Below, one piece after another: positions 34,566 through 43,206 of a DNA stretch of 64,000 nt (positions within the stretch are counted from its first letter, which is position 1; each line of letters begins with the position of its first letter). The position numbers and the translations under genes are program-made. The notes beneath the pieces are model-generated. The model was not told the origin of the DNA and ran no database searches. It saw only the letters and a list, made by a program, of their open reading frames with translations. Source of the DNA: an uncultured Ruminococcus sp. (GTDB taxonomy: Bacteria; Bacillota; Clostridia; Oscillospirales; Acutalibacteraceae); NCBI GenBank assembly GCA_902785355.1, contig CACZYF010000001.1, positions 62,001 to 126,000 on the forward strand, in the 5' to 3' direction.

Positions 34566-35270
34566 ATGAAAAAGATTTTGGTATGCGAAGATGAAGCCGC
34601 TATCCGCGACTTCGTCGTGATCAATCTCAGAAGAGCCGGCTACGAGGTCGTCGAGGCTGACTGCGGCGAGATGGCTCTGCAGAAGTACGAGGAGCAAAAC
34701 GGCGACTTTGACGTCGCGATCCTCGACATCATGATGCCCGGCATCGACGGCTTACAGGTCTGTAAGGAGCTCAGAAACCGCAACTCCGGCATCGGTATCA
34801 TCATGCTCTCCGCACGCACCCAGGAGATGGACAAGGTCACCGGCCTCATGCTGGGCGCCGACGACTACATCACCAAGCCCTTCTCCCCCTCGGAACTGAC
34901 CGCACGCGTCGACTCGCTGTACCGCCGCGTCTCCCTCTCGGAGCAGAAGAACGAGAACAACTTCAAGGAAGAGCTGCAGAGCGGTATCTTCACCCTCAAC
35001 CTCAGAAACCGCGCGCTGATGAAGAACGGCAAGATGATCGAGCTGACGCAGGTCGAGTTTCAGATCATGGAATACTTCTTCTCCAATCCCGGCGTTGCGC
35101 TCGACCGTACCGACATCCTTAACCATGTCTGGGGCGAGGCGTATGTCGGCGAGGAAAAGATCGTCGACGTCAACATCCGCCGCCTGCGTATGAAGGTCGA
35201 GGACGAGCCGTCCAACCCCAAGTACATTGTAACCGTATGGGGTCTGGGCTACAAATGGGATACCGTGTGA
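34566..35270 (+). CDS. OmpR/PhoB-family response regulator
   Basis: The 234-residue protein has a receiver domain with the acidic pair CEDE (8-10), phosphorylated Asp54 in AILDIMMPG and Lys104 in DYITKPFSP, followed by a winged-helix DNA-binding domain (130-230) ending in TVWGLGYKW. It should be phosphorylated by the histidine kinase encoded 170 bp downstream. The target genes are unknown. GGAGG precedes the ATG. Confidence 0.95.
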   Translation: MKKILVCEDEAAIRDFVVINLRRAGYEVVEADCGEMALQKYEEQNGDFDVAILDIMMPGIDGLQVCKELRNRNSGIGIIMLSARTQEMDKVTGLMLGADDYITKPFSPSELTARVDSLYRRVSLSEQKNENNFKEELQSGIFTLNLRNRALMKNGKMIELTQVEFQIMEYFFSNPGVALDRTDILNHVWGEAYVGEEKIVDVNIRRLRMKVEDEPSNPKYIVTVWGLGYKWDTV

Positions 35271-35289
35271 TTTGTCAAAGACAGATCAA

Positions 35290-35425
35290 TGAATAATGAG
35301 TACTGAAATACAGAAGAAAGCATCATGTCGGTCATTCCCTTCCCCGGGGAGAGGGATGCCGTCTCCGGCTGAGGAAAAGCCCTCCCTTCACCATTCACTA
35401 TTCACTATTCACCATTAACCAAAAC
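35290..35425. repeat. Repeat-rich spacer between response regulator and kinase genes
   Basis: The spacer starts with CAATGAATAATGAGTACTG and ends with the degenerate tandem TTCACCATTCACTATTCACT, which is roughly its inverse. It resembles the palindromic elements near spoIIE and at 115-232. CCCCGGGGAG lies inside. No gene fits. Confidence 0.45.
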
Positions 35426-35441
35426 GAGAGGGAGTGAATAC

Positions 35442-36905
35442 ATGTTTAAGGGTATCAACCGGCGCTGGCTGATCAATACCTTCTGCGTCATATTAGCCAT
35501 CATAATTCTGCTGGTCATAACCTTATCCGTTTCCGTACACTCCTTATGCTACAATACGGTTGAAGCTGCGCTGACGACTCACGGCGAGGAGCTCGCGTCC
35601 GTTTTTCCCGGCTATACCGCTGAGAACGCCGAGCTCTTTCAGTCGGCGGCTTCCGTTTACGCAGCTGACTTTGACTACAAGGATGAAATGGAGATCGAGG
35701 TCATTAACGCTGACGGTAAGGTAGTAACGTCGTCCACCGGCTTCGGCACTGATGAAGAGGACATACCGGATTACAAGAACGCGCTCAGGAACAGTGACGG
35801 AAAGGCGCGCTACATCGGACGTAATCCGTCGGGTGAGAAGATCATGGCTGTCAGCCGCGTAATCCGCAACGCACAAGGAGCGGAACTGGGCGCGGTTCGC
35901 TATATATCCTCTCTGCGTAATGCCGACGCTAAGGTGCTCATCTACACCCTAATCGCTGCTGCGGTTGGTCTGATTATCATCGCGGTCGTCGCGGTATCGG
36001 GCTACTACTTCATCCGTTCCATCGTAAAGCCCGTGAATGAGATGAGCGACACCGCCCGTCGCATCGCACAAGGCGACTTTACCGCAAAAATCGATAAAAT
36101 GTACGACGATGAGATCGGCGATCTGTGCGACAGCATCAACGACATGGCGAAGGAGCTCGATGCGAATGAAAAGCTCAAGAACGACTTTATCTCGCGCGTA
36201 TCGCACGAGCTGCGCACTCCGCTGACCGCCATCAAGGGCTGGGCGGAGACCATGCAGTACGGCGTACCCGACCGCATCACGCTCGAGAAGGGTATGAGCG
36301 TCATCGTCAAGGAGAGCTCGCGCCTGACCTCGCTGGTCGAGGAGCTGCTGGACTTCTCGAAGCTTCAGAGCGGCAGACTGACTATGCAGATGGCGCGTAT
36401 GGATATCCTCGCCGAGATCGACGAGGCAGTCTATATGCTCAAGGAACGCGCCCTATCGGAGGGCAAGCACCTGCTGTATGACGATCCCGAGGAGATGCCG
36501 ATCATCTACGGCGATCGCAACCGACTCAAGCAGGTATTCCTCAACGTAATCGACAACGCGCTGAAATACACCCCCGAGGGCGGTATGATCGGCGTGCAGG
36601 TATATCAGGACTTTAAGGAGCACACCGTCAAGGTCGTCGTCGCCGACAACGGCTGCGGCATCGCGGCGGAGGATCTGCCTAAGGTCAAAGAAAAATTCTA
36701 TAAAGCGAATCAGAAGATCAACGGCTCCGGCATCGGACTGGCGGTAGCCGACGAGATCATCAAGATGCATAAGGGCTCGCTTGAGCTCGAGAGCTCGCCC
36801 GAGGTCGGCACCACCGTCACCATCACCATCCCGATCTATAACGAGGCGGCAGCGCTGGACGACGACTCTCAGCCGCTGGGAGGCATCACCCCGCCTACAG
36901 CGTAA
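35442..36905 (+). CDS. Membrane sensor histidine kinase
   Basis: The 487-residue protein has two membrane helices (11-33 and 167-190) around an extracytoplasmic sensor domain of about 130 residues. A HAMP domain (190-243), a HisKA domain with His255 in SRVSHELRTPL, and a HATPase domain with the N-box NALKYTPEGG and G-boxes NGCGIA and GSGIGLAVA follow. The layout resembles PhoR/ResE/WalK kinases without a PAS domain. It probably phosphorylates the preceding response regulator. GAGGGAG precedes the ATG. Confidence 0.95.
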   Translation: MFKGINRRWLINTFCVILAIIILLVITLSVSVHSLCYNTVEAALTTHGEELASVFPGYTAENAELFQSAASVYAADFDYKDEMEIEVINADGKVVTSSTGFGTDEEDIPDYKNALRNSDGKARYIGRNPSGEKIMAVSRVIRNAQGAELGAVRYISSLRNADAKVLIYTLIAAAVGLIIIAVVAVSGYYFIRSIVKPVNEMSDTARRIAQGDFTAKIDKMYDDEIGDLCDSINDMAKELDANEKLKNDFISRVSHELRTPLTAIKGWAETMQYGVPDRITLEKGMSVIVKESSRLTSLVEELLDFSKLQSGRLTMQMARMDILAEIDEAVYMLKERALSEGKHLLYDDPEEMPIIYGDRNRLKQVFLNVIDNALKYTPEGGMIGVQVYQDFKEHTVKVVVADNGCGIAAEDLPKVKEKFYKANQKINGSGIGLAVADEIIKMHKGSLELESSPEVGTTVTITIPIYNEAAALDDDSQPLGGITPPTA

Positions 36906-36929
36906 AACATCAACGATAAGAAGGTACTT

Positions 36930-37961
36930 ATGAAAGAACAAGACAGAAAACAGCAAAAACGCATCACCTCCATCGGCGGTTCCGCGCTGATCGAAGGCAT
37001 CATGATGCGCGGTCCCAAGCGCACCACCGTAGCGTGCAGGATCGATAAGGATCATATCTACACCGAGGATATCGAGGTCAAGCCGCTGTTCAAGGCGAAG
37101 TTCTGGAAGCTGCCGCTGATCCGCGGTATCGCGGGTATGATCGACAGCATGCGCCTGAGCTACAAGGCGCTGGGGCTCGCCGCGGACAAGGCGCTCGAGG
37201 CGGGTACCGTCGAGGAGGAGGAACCCTCCAAATTTGAAAAGTGGCTCGAAAAAACCTTTGGTGACAAGCTAATGAACGTCGTCATGGTCATCGCCTCCGT
37301 CTTAGGCATAGCGCTGGCGCTGGGACTCTTCGTGTTTCTGCCGGCGGCGCTCTTTGACTGGACGCTGGGCGGCGCCTTCAAGGTCGTCGACCCCGCGACG
37401 CAGGCGGTCTCCTACACCGTGGCGGGTCAGTTCGTGAAATCCGCCTTCTGCGGCGTTTTGAAGATCGCACTGTTCATCGGCTATATGCTGCTGGTGTCCC
37501 AGATGGCGGATATGAAGCGCGTGTTCAAATATCACGGCGCGGAACATAAAACCATCTTTTGTTATGAAAACGACGAGGAGCTGACCGTAGAGAACGTACG
37601 TAAGCAGTCCCGCTTCCATCCCCGCTGCGGCACCTCGTTCCTCGTGGTCACGCTCTTAGTCAGCATCTTCGTCGGACTGTTCATTCCCGTCGCTCCCTTC
37701 GGCGTCAAGCTGCTCAACCCCGTTTTCCGTCTGCTGCTCCTGCCGGTCATGGTGGGGCTCGGATATGAGTTCATCAAGCTCTGCGGCAGACACGACAACA
37801 AGCTGACCCGTATCCTCGCGACTCCCGGTCTCTGGGCTCAGCGTATCACTACCAAGGAACCCGAGGACGAGATGATCGAGTGCGCGATCGAAGCCATGAA
37901 GGCGGTGATCCCCGATGATGGCTCCGACATCGTCAACAACTGCGCTTGCGCAACTCCGTAA
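36930..37961 (+). CDS. DUF1385 (YqhQ-like) membrane protein
   Basis: The 343-residue protein carries the N-terminal DUF1385 signature SIGGSALIEGIMMRGPKR, three or more hydrophobic segments (about 115-145, 170-190, 235-275), and the conserved EHKTIFCYE and RFHPRCGTSF motifs with Cys and His residues. Function is not established; in many Firmicutes it precedes prmC and prfA, as it does here for prmC. The prmC start lies 47 bp inside its 3' end. Confidence 0.88.
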   Translation: MKEQDRKQQKRITSIGGSALIEGIMMRGPKRTTVACRIDKDHIYTEDIEVKPLFKAKFWKLPLIRGIAGMIDSMRLSYKALGLAADKALEAGTVEEEEPSKFEKWLEKTFGDKLMNVVMVIASVLGIALALGLFVFLPAALFDWTLGGAFKVVDPATQAVSYTVAGQFVKSAFCGVLKIALFIGYMLLVSQMADMKRVFKYHGAEHKTIFCYENDEELTVENVRKQSRFHPRCGTSFLVVTLLVSIFVGLFIPVAPFGVKLLNPVFRLLLLPVMVGLGYEFIKLCGRHDNKLTRILATPGLWAQRITTKEPEDEMIECAIEAMKAVIPDDGSDIVNNCACATP

Positions 37962-38799
37962 GCTTGAAATAATACTCGCCCATGCGGGGACAGAGAATCC
38001 CGCAGGCGACGCGAGAGAGATCCTGGCGGCGGTCATGAGCTGTCAGCCGAATCTTCTGCGATTAAAATATGAAACGATCCTGTCCTCCGAACAGCTCGAC
38101 AGGTCGGTCTCGATGGCGAAAAGACGCGCGTCGGGCGAGCCGATCCAGTATGTGCTTGGTATGTGGAGCTTCATGGGCAGAGATTATAAGGTTGGACAGG
38201 GCGTGCTGATCCCCCGCGACGACACCGAGGTGCTCGTCGGTGAAGCGCTGCGCATGATAAGGTCCGTTCCCCGTCCGCGTATCGTTGATCTGTGCTCGGG
38301 TTCGGGCATCATTGCGATCACGCTCGCAAAGGAGCTTGACGCAACGGTTTACGCCGTGGAGAAAAGCGGCGAGGCGTTCGCCTATCTTAAAGAAAACATC
38401 ACACTGAATCAGGCGGACGTCAAGGCAATCCGCGCCGATATAAAGGATTGTGTCGTCGATTTCGGCGACTGTTCACTCGATATGATCGTATCGAACCCGC
38501 CCTACATCCGCTCGAACGATATCGCCGACTTGCAAAATGAGGTTCAGTATGAGCCGAGGCTCGCGCTGGACGGCGGCGAAAGCGGGTACGATTTCTACGA
38601 GCTGATCATCCGATTATGGACGCCGAAGCTGAAAGACGGCGGAACTATCGCCTTCGAGCTAGGTGAAGGGCAGTTCGACTATGTCGCAAACCTGCTGAAA
38701 GCCGCCGGATATACCAATATAATAGGTTACCCCGATATCCAGGGCATCACCCGCGCGGTAACAGCCGAATATGGAGAACGGTTAACGAAGAATGGTTAA
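37915..38799 (+). CDS. prmC: Peptide chain release factor glutamine methyltransferase
   Basis: The 294-residue protein has an N-terminal helical domain and a SAM-binding domain with VDLCSGSGIIAITLA and the catalytic NPPY motif (VSNPPYIRSND). It methylates the Gln of the GGQ loop in RF1 and RF2. It overlaps the DUF1385 gene by 47 bp. The exact start is uncertain: no strong ribosome site is seen at the ATG at 37915, and a TTG further in is possible. The last ten codons (GERLTKNG) coincide with the GGTTAACG-type end of a palindromic element, so the C-terminus appears to be repeat-derived. Confidence 0.93.
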   Translation: MMAPTSSTTALAQLRKLEIILAHAGTENPAGDAREILAAVMSCQPNLLRLKYETILSSEQLDRSVSMAKRRASGEPIQYVLGMWSFMGRDYKVGQGVLIPRDDTEVLVGEALRMIRSVPRPRIVDLCSGSGIIAITLAKELDATVYAVEKSGEAFAYLKENITLNQADVKAIRADIKDCVVDFGDCSLDMIVSNPPYIRSNDIADLQNEVQYEPRLALDGGESGYDFYELIIRLWTPKLKDGGTIAFELGEGQFDYVANLLKAAGYTNIIGYPDIQGITRAVTAEYGERLTKNG

Positions 38800-38880
38800 G
38801 GGAACGCTTCGCGTTTGGGTTCCTTTAAATCGTATGCGAACAGAACCCCCTTTCACCGTTCATCAATCACCTTTCACTGT
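38769..38880. repeat. Palindromic element after prmC
   Basis: The left end GGAGAACGGTTAACG overlaps the last prmC codons. The right end is CACCGTTCATCAATCACC. A GAACGCTTCGCGTTTGGGTTC hairpin lies near the middle. The ends match those of the element at 115-232. Confidence 0.5.
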
Positions 38881-38911
38881 TTGCTGAAAATAGATTTTTT
38901 GTTCGAAAATC

Positions 38912-38940
38912 TTGATTATTTCAAACATATATGCTATAAT
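38912..38940 (+). promoter_or_regulatory. Sigma-A promoter of recA
   Basis: TTGATT (38912-38917) and TATAAT (38935-38940) are 17 bp apart. No clear LexA box (CGAAC-N4-GTTCG) overlaps it. Confidence 0.75.
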
Positions 38941-38947
38941 TTCATCA

Positions 38948-38989
38948 GTTGAGATCACTACAGGCGAATAATCTTCGCCCTCACAATGC
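38948..38989. repeat. Dispersed GAGATYGCC-type repeat, copy E, in the recA leader
   Basis: GTTGAGATCACTACAG, an inner GGCGAATAATCTTCGCC hairpin and CTCACAATGC match the other copies. It lies directly after the -10 box, so it is in the recA 5' UTR. Confidence 0.6.
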
Positions 38990-39022
38990 TATTTGAATCA
39001 GAAACCAAAGGAGAGATTTTTC

Positions 39023-40138
39023 ATGGCTCTGGATAAGAACAAAGCTCTGGAAACCGCGTTATCACAAATCGAGAAGCAGTTCGGCAAGGGTGCTGTCATG
39101 CGCCTGGGTCAGAACACGCATATGAATGTCGAGCATATTTCGACAGGCTCGCTGAGCCTGGATATCGCGCTGGGTATCGGCGGTCTGCCCCGCGGCAGAA
39201 TCGTCGAGATCTACGGACCCGAGAGTTCGGGTAAGACCACCCTGTCCCTGCACTGTATCGCGGAGGGTCAGAAGAACGGCGGCAACGTCGCCTTCATCGA
39301 CGTAGAGCATGCGCTCGACCCGGTCTACGCCGCCGCCTTAGGCGTCGACGTCGACAGCCTGCTGGTCTCTCAGCCCGATACCGGTGAGGACGCGCTCGAG
39401 ATCGCCGAGGCGCTGATCCGCTCCGGCGCGATCGACGTCATCGTCATCGACTCGGTCGCCGCGCTGGTCCCCAAGGCGGAGATCGAGGGCGAGATGGGCG
39501 ACAGCCACGTCGGTCTGCACGCCCGGCTGATGTCTCAGGCGCTGCGTAAGCTTGCCGGCGCGATCAACAAGTCCAACTGCGTCGCGATCTTCATCAACCA
39601 GCTGCGTGAGAAGGTCGGCGTCGTTTACGGTAATCCCGAGGTCACCACGGGCGGCAGAGCGCTGAAGTTCTACTCCTCCGTTCGTATCGACATCCGCCGC
39701 ATCGAGACCCTCAAGTCCAACGGCGAGATGGTCGGCTCCCGCACCCGCGCCAAGGTCGTCAAGAACAAGATCGCCCCTCCCTTCAAGGAAGCAGAGTTCG
39801 ATATTATGTACGGCGAAGGCATCAGCCGCGTCGGCGAGCTGATTGACCTTGCGGTGAAAGCAGACGTCGTACAGAAGAGCGGCGCATGGTTCTATTACGG
39901 TGAGACCCGTTTGGGTCAGGGCCGCGACAACGTCAAGGAGCTGCTGAAAAACGACGACGCGCTCCGTAACGAGATCGAAGCTAAGCTCTGGGAGAATGTC
40001 GACAAGCTCACTTCCCGCGCGAAGAAGCCCGCAAAGGCTGCCGCGAAGCCGGTAGCCGCCGAGCCTGCTCCGGCTCCCGCCGCTCCCGCCGAGAAGAAGA
40101 AAAAGAGCGCTAAGATCGACATTCTGGTCGAGGATTGA
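39023..40138 (+). CDS. recA: Recombinase RecA
   Basis: The 371-residue protein has Walker [10 protein letters not shown], the EHALDP segment, and the conserved [28 protein letters not shown] region. It forms ATP-dependent filaments on single-stranded DNA for strand exchange and SOS signalling. The tail (residues 340-371) is Ala/Pro/Lys-rich and then acidic. The ATG at 39023 has AAGGAGAG upstream; a frame extension to 38993 runs through the repeat and is not expected to be translated. It leads the cluster recA-recX-rimO-pgsA. Confidence 0.98.
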   Translation: MALDKNKALETALSQIEKQFGKGAVMRLGQNTHMNVEHISTGSLSLDIALGIGGLPRGRIVEIYGPESSGKTTLSLHCIAEGQKNGGNVAFIDVEHALDPVYAAALGVDVDSLLVSQPDTGEDALEIAEALIRSGAIDVIVIDSVAALVPKAEIEGEMGDSHVGLHARLMSQALRKLAGAINKSNCVAIFINQLREKVGVVYGNPEVTTGGRALKFYSSVRIDIRRIETLKSNGEMVGSRTRAKVVKNKIAPPFKEAEFDIMYGEGISRVGELIDLAVKADVVQKSGAWFYYGETRLGQGRDNVKELLKNDDALRNEIEAKLWENVDKLTSRAKKPAKAAAKPVAAEPAPAPAAPAEKKKKSAKIDILVED

Positions 40139-40146
40139 TCAATAAA

Positions 40147-40767
40147 ATGCAAATAACCGCTGTTGAGCCCCGTCGTAAGGGGCTCTCTGCGCTCTATATC
40201 GACGGTGAAGAGGCGATGAAGCTCGACACCGAGGTGCTCCTGTCCCATCGCTTCGACGTGGGGCGCGAGATCACCGACGAGGAACTGCACGACTGTGTGC
40301 AAGCCTCCGATAAAAAGCGCTGTAAGGACAAGGCGATGTGGCTGATCTCCTTCCGCGATCACTCACGGCACGAGCTTTTAACGAAGCTCAGACGCGATTA
40401 CAGGGAGGATACCTGCGAGGCGGCGGTCGGACGGCTGGAGGAACTCGGGCTGATCGATGACGGGCGTTACGCGCGCCGATATGCCGCCGATCTCGTGAAC
40501 CTCAAGCATCTCTCCGAGCGCGGCGTTCGCGAGAAGCTGCGCGAGAAGGGCATCGACCGTGACCTGATCGATGAAGTAGTCGACGATCTCGTCATCGACG
40601 AAAAAGATCAGATTCGCCTTGTGATAGAGAGAAAATACGCGCGCGCGATCCTTGACGAGAAGGATCAGCGCCGCGCCGCCAACGCGCTGGCGCGCATGGG
40701 CTTCCGCTACGCGGACATAAAAAGCGTGCTGCGTGAATATACAGAGATAGAGGACGATTATGAGTAG
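40147..40767 (+). CDS. recX: RecA regulator RecX
   Basis: The 206-residue protein is composed of three-helix RecX modules; SFRDHSRHELLTKLRRDYRED and RYARRYAADLVNLKHLSERGVREKLREKGID are typical. RecX limits RecA filament extension. The start is uncertain: the ATG at 40147 lies 8 bp after the recA stop, and a TTG at 40135 would overlap it with a GAGGA too close. It overlaps rimO by eight bases, so translation is probably coupled. Confidence 0.93.
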   Translation: MQITAVEPRRKGLSALYIDGEEAMKLDTEVLLSHRFDVGREITDEELHDCVQASDKKRCKDKAMWLISFRDHSRHELLTKLRRDYREDTCEAAVGRLEELGLIDDGRYARRYAADLVNLKHLSERGVREKLREKGIDRDLIDEVVDDLVIDEKDQIRLVIERKYARAILDEKDQRRAANALARMGFRYADIKSVLREYTEIEDDYE

Positions 40768-42085
40768 CGTAGGAATCGTATCCCTCGGCTGCGCCAAAAA
40801 CCGCGTAGACGCCGAGATGATGATGTATCAATTGAATCAGGCGGGCTTCCAGCTCAAGGAAGACCCCGCGATGGCGGACGCCGTCATCGTCAATACCTGC
40901 GGCTTCATCGAAAGCGCCAAACAGGAAAGCATCGACGAAATTTTGGAGCTTGCTCAACTGAAAAAGGAAGGCAAGATCAAAGCGATCATCGTCACCGGAT
41001 GCCTCGCCGAGCGCTATAATACCGAAATCATGAAGGAGCTCGAGGAGGTCGACGCGGTCATCGGTATCGGCAAGAACGCCGATATCGCCGATGTGGTGCA
41101 AAAGGCACTCGACGGCGAGAAGACCGAGGTTTTTCCCGACAAGATGGAACTGCCGATGGAGGGCGGCCGCGTACAGAGCACCGAGCGCCACTGGGCGTAC
41201 CTCAAGATCGCCGACGGCTGTGACAACTGCTGCACCTACTGCGCGATCCCGCTGATCCGCGGCTCGTTCCGCTCCCGAAGAATGGAGAACATCATCGAAG
41301 AAGCCGAGCGCCTCGTCAGAAACGGCGTCAAAGAGCTCAACGTCATCGCGCAGGACACCACCCGCTACGGCGAGGATCTCTACGGTGAGCTAAAGCTCGC
41401 GGAGCTGCTCAGAAAGCTCTGCAAAATCGACGGTCTGCAGTGGATCCGCGTGCTCTACTGCTACCCCGACCGTATCACCGACGAGCTTCTCGACACCATC
41501 CGCGAGGAAGAAAAAATCGTCAAATATATCGACCTGCCGCTGCAGCACTGTAACGGCAGAGTGCTGCGCGCAATGAACCGCCGCGGCGATAAGGAAAGCC
41601 TTCTGACGCTCGTGAGCCATATCCGCGAGAAGATCCCCGGCGTCGTGCTGCGAACCACCCTGATCGCGGGCTTCCCCGGTGAGACGGAGGAGGACTTTGA
41701 GGAGCTGAGCGACTTTGTCGCACAGACGCGCTTTGAGCGGCTCGGATGCTTCGCCTACTCACAGGAGGAGGATACGCCCGCCGCTCTGCTGCCGGATCAG
41801 ATCGACGAGGATGTCAAGAACCGCCGCGCTGAGATCATCAGCGAGCAGGAGGCGCTGATCATCGACAGCTGGTGCGAGGATCAGGTCGGCAAGGAACTCG
41901 ACGTACTGGTCGACGGCTTCGACCGCTATGCCGACTGCTGGTTCGGACGCTCGCTGTTTGACGCGCCGGAGGTCGACCCCTGCGTATTCTTCACCGTCGG
42001 CGAGACAAAGCCTCGCCCGGGCGACATTGTTCGCGTACACATCACCGACCATATCGACTGTGATCTGACAGGAGAGATGTTATGA
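40760..42085 (+). CDS. rimO: Ribosomal protein S12 methylthiotransferase RimO
   Basis: The 441-residue protein has an N-terminal methylthiotransferase domain (SLGCAKNRVDAE, NTCGFIESAK, VTGCLAERY, whose three Cys bind the auxiliary cluster), a radical-SAM domain with CDNCCTYC near residue 155, and a C-terminal TRAM domain. The CAKN motif is typical of RimO rather than MiaB. It adds a methylthio group to an Asp of ribosomal protein S12. It overlaps recX upstream and pgsA downstream. Confidence 0.96.
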   Translation: MSSVGIVSLGCAKNRVDAEMMMYQLNQAGFQLKEDPAMADAVIVNTCGFIESAKQESIDEILELAQLKKEGKIKAIIVTGCLAERYNTEIMKELEEVDAVIGIGKNADIADVVQKALDGEKTEVFPDKMELPMEGGRVQSTERHWAYLKIADGCDNCCTYCAIPLIRGSFRSRRMENIIEEAERLVRNGVKELNVIAQDTTRYGEDLYGELKLAELLRKLCKIDGLQWIRVLYCYPDRITDELLDTIREEEKIVKYIDLPLQHCNGRVLRAMNRRGDKESLLTLVSHIREKIPGVVLRTTLIAGFPGETEEDFEELSDFVAQTRFERLGCFAYSQEEDTPAALLPDQIDEDVKNRRAEIISEQEALIIDSWCEDQVGKELDVLVDGFDRYADCWFGRSLFDAPEVDPCVFFTVGETKPRPGDIVRVHITDHIDCDLTGEML

Positions 42086-42723
42086 AAAAAATGAACCTGC
42101 CCAACAAGCTGACCATGCTGCGGATCCTGCTGGTACCCGCCGTGATCGCGTGTATCCTGATCGACTTTCCGTTCCACCTTTTAGCGGCGGCAGTCCTGTT
42201 CGGGATCGCCTCGATCACCGACGCGCTGGACGGAAAGATCGCGCGCAGGGATAACCTGATCACCGACTTCGGTAAATTCGCCGATCCGCTGGCGGATAAG
42301 ATCCTCGTGATCTCGGTGCTGGTGTGCTTCGTCAAGCTCGGGCTGTGCGGCGCCGTCCCGCTGATCATCATCATCTTCCGCGAGTTCGCCGTGACCTCGG
42401 TAAGGCTCGTCGCCGCCGCGAAGGGCAAGGTCATCGCCGCCAATATGTGGGGCAAGGTCAAGACCGTGTCCCAGATCGTCGCGATCGGCGCGATCTTCCT
42501 GATGCAGACCGCTTTGGATATAATCTCACTCGCTATGGTGGGCTGGGTCGTACCCTTCGGTCATCTTCAGTCGTATAACTGGACCGCGTACTGGACCCTC
42601 GATACTATATATAATGTATTCAACATCATCGGTCAGGTGCTCATATGGATCGTTGCGGTCGTCACCGTGATCTCCGGCGTGAAGTACCTGAAAGATAATA
42701 TAGAAGTCATCAGCGATATGTAA
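42082..42723 (+). CDS. pgsA: CDP-diacylglycerol-glycerol-3-phosphate 3-phosphatidyltransferase
   Basis: The 213-residue membrane protein has the CDP-alcohol transferase motif DALDGKIARRDNLITDFGKFADPLAD, which contains the D-G-x2-A-R-x8-G-x3-D-x3-D residues, and five or six hydrophobic segments. It makes phosphatidylglycerophosphate from CDP-diacylglycerol. The first codon overlaps the rimO stop (ATGA). The tail adds a long Trp/Tyr-containing loop (HLQSYNWTAYWTLDT). Confidence 0.95.
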   Translation: MKKMNLPNKLTMLRILLVPAVIACILIDFPFHLLAAAVLFGIASITDALDGKIARRDNLITDFGKFADPLADKILVISVLVCFVKLGLCGAVPLIIIIFREFAVTSVRLVAAAKGKVIAANMWGKVKTVSQIVAIGAIFLMQTALDIISLAMVGWVVPFGHLQSYNWTAYWTLDTIYNVFNIIGQVLIWIVAVVTVISGVKYLKDNIEVISDM

Positions 42724-42726
42724 ATC

Positions 42727-42775
42727 GGTTGCGATTGCCGCGTCGTCGGCTTGACCCCCGACTTCTCACAATAAC
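42727..42775. repeat. Dispersed GAGATYGCC-type repeat, copy F
   Basis: GGTTGCGATTGCCGCG at the start and CTTCTCACAATAAC at the end, with an inner GTCGGCTTGACCCCCGAC, match the family. It lies between pgsA and the T-box promoter. Confidence 0.5.
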
Positions 42776-42789
42776 ATTTATAATAATAG

Positions 42790-42818
42790 TTGCAAAATCC
42801 GAAGATATCGTATATAAT
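42790..42818 (+). promoter_or_regulatory. Sigma-A promoter of the cysE-cysS operon
   Basis: TTGCAA (42790-42795) and TATAAT (42813-42818) are 17 bp apart, just upstream of the T-box leader. Confidence 0.8.
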
Positions 42819-42837
42819 AGGATAGATATATAAAAAG

Positions 42838-43087
42838 GCAGCGATTAGGAGAAGTAATCCCGCAGAAGCTGACAGAGAGGACGGCATATGCTGAAAGCCG
42901 TCTGAGTGGACGCCGGATGAAATGCGCCTATGAGCCCGCGACGGGAAAGGATACAGGTATTATGATCCCGAGTATCGCCGCGCGTCAGCCCGCGTTAAGG
43001 GCTAGAGGGCATTATACCTTATATAATGCCAAATTTGGGTGGAACCACGGCGCTGTCGTCCCTATGGGATGACGGCGCTTTTTTCAG
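42838..43087 (+). promoter_or_regulatory. Cysteine-specific T-box leader
   Basis: Stem I contains the AGTA of the E-loop (GAAGTAAT) and, on the 3' side, GAAATGC with TGC (42923-42925) as specifier, a Cys codon. The AGAGAGGACGGC...GCCGTC segment is the usual upper stem I part. The T-box sequence GGGTGGAACCACGG lies at 43037-43050. Its bulge TGGA pairs with a UCCA acceptor end, so the discriminator base would be U, as in tRNA-Cys. A strong terminator (43050-43087) overlaps it. Uncharged tRNA-Cys should stabilise the antiterminator and switch on cysE and cysS. Confidence 0.93.
43050..43087 (+). terminator. T-box-controlled terminator
   Basis: GCGCTGTCGTCCC pairs with GGGATGACGGCGC and is followed by TTTTTTC. 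Its left arm begins at the end of the T-box antiterminator sequence. Confidence 0.9.
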
Positions 43088-43206
43088 ATTACAGCGATAG
43101 ATGAAGGATGGGTTATCCCACTACGATTGATAATCATTCAAAAAGCGAAGCTTTTCCGCAACCGTTCTCTGTTCTCCGTTCACCATGATAAAAGGATTTG
43201 ATCACA

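Noticed and set aside
38880..39020. LexA (SOS) box upstream of recA
   Set aside because: CAAACATATATGCT and TTGTTCGAAAAT give only half-sites; no CGAAC-N4-GTTCG palindrome overlaps the promoter.
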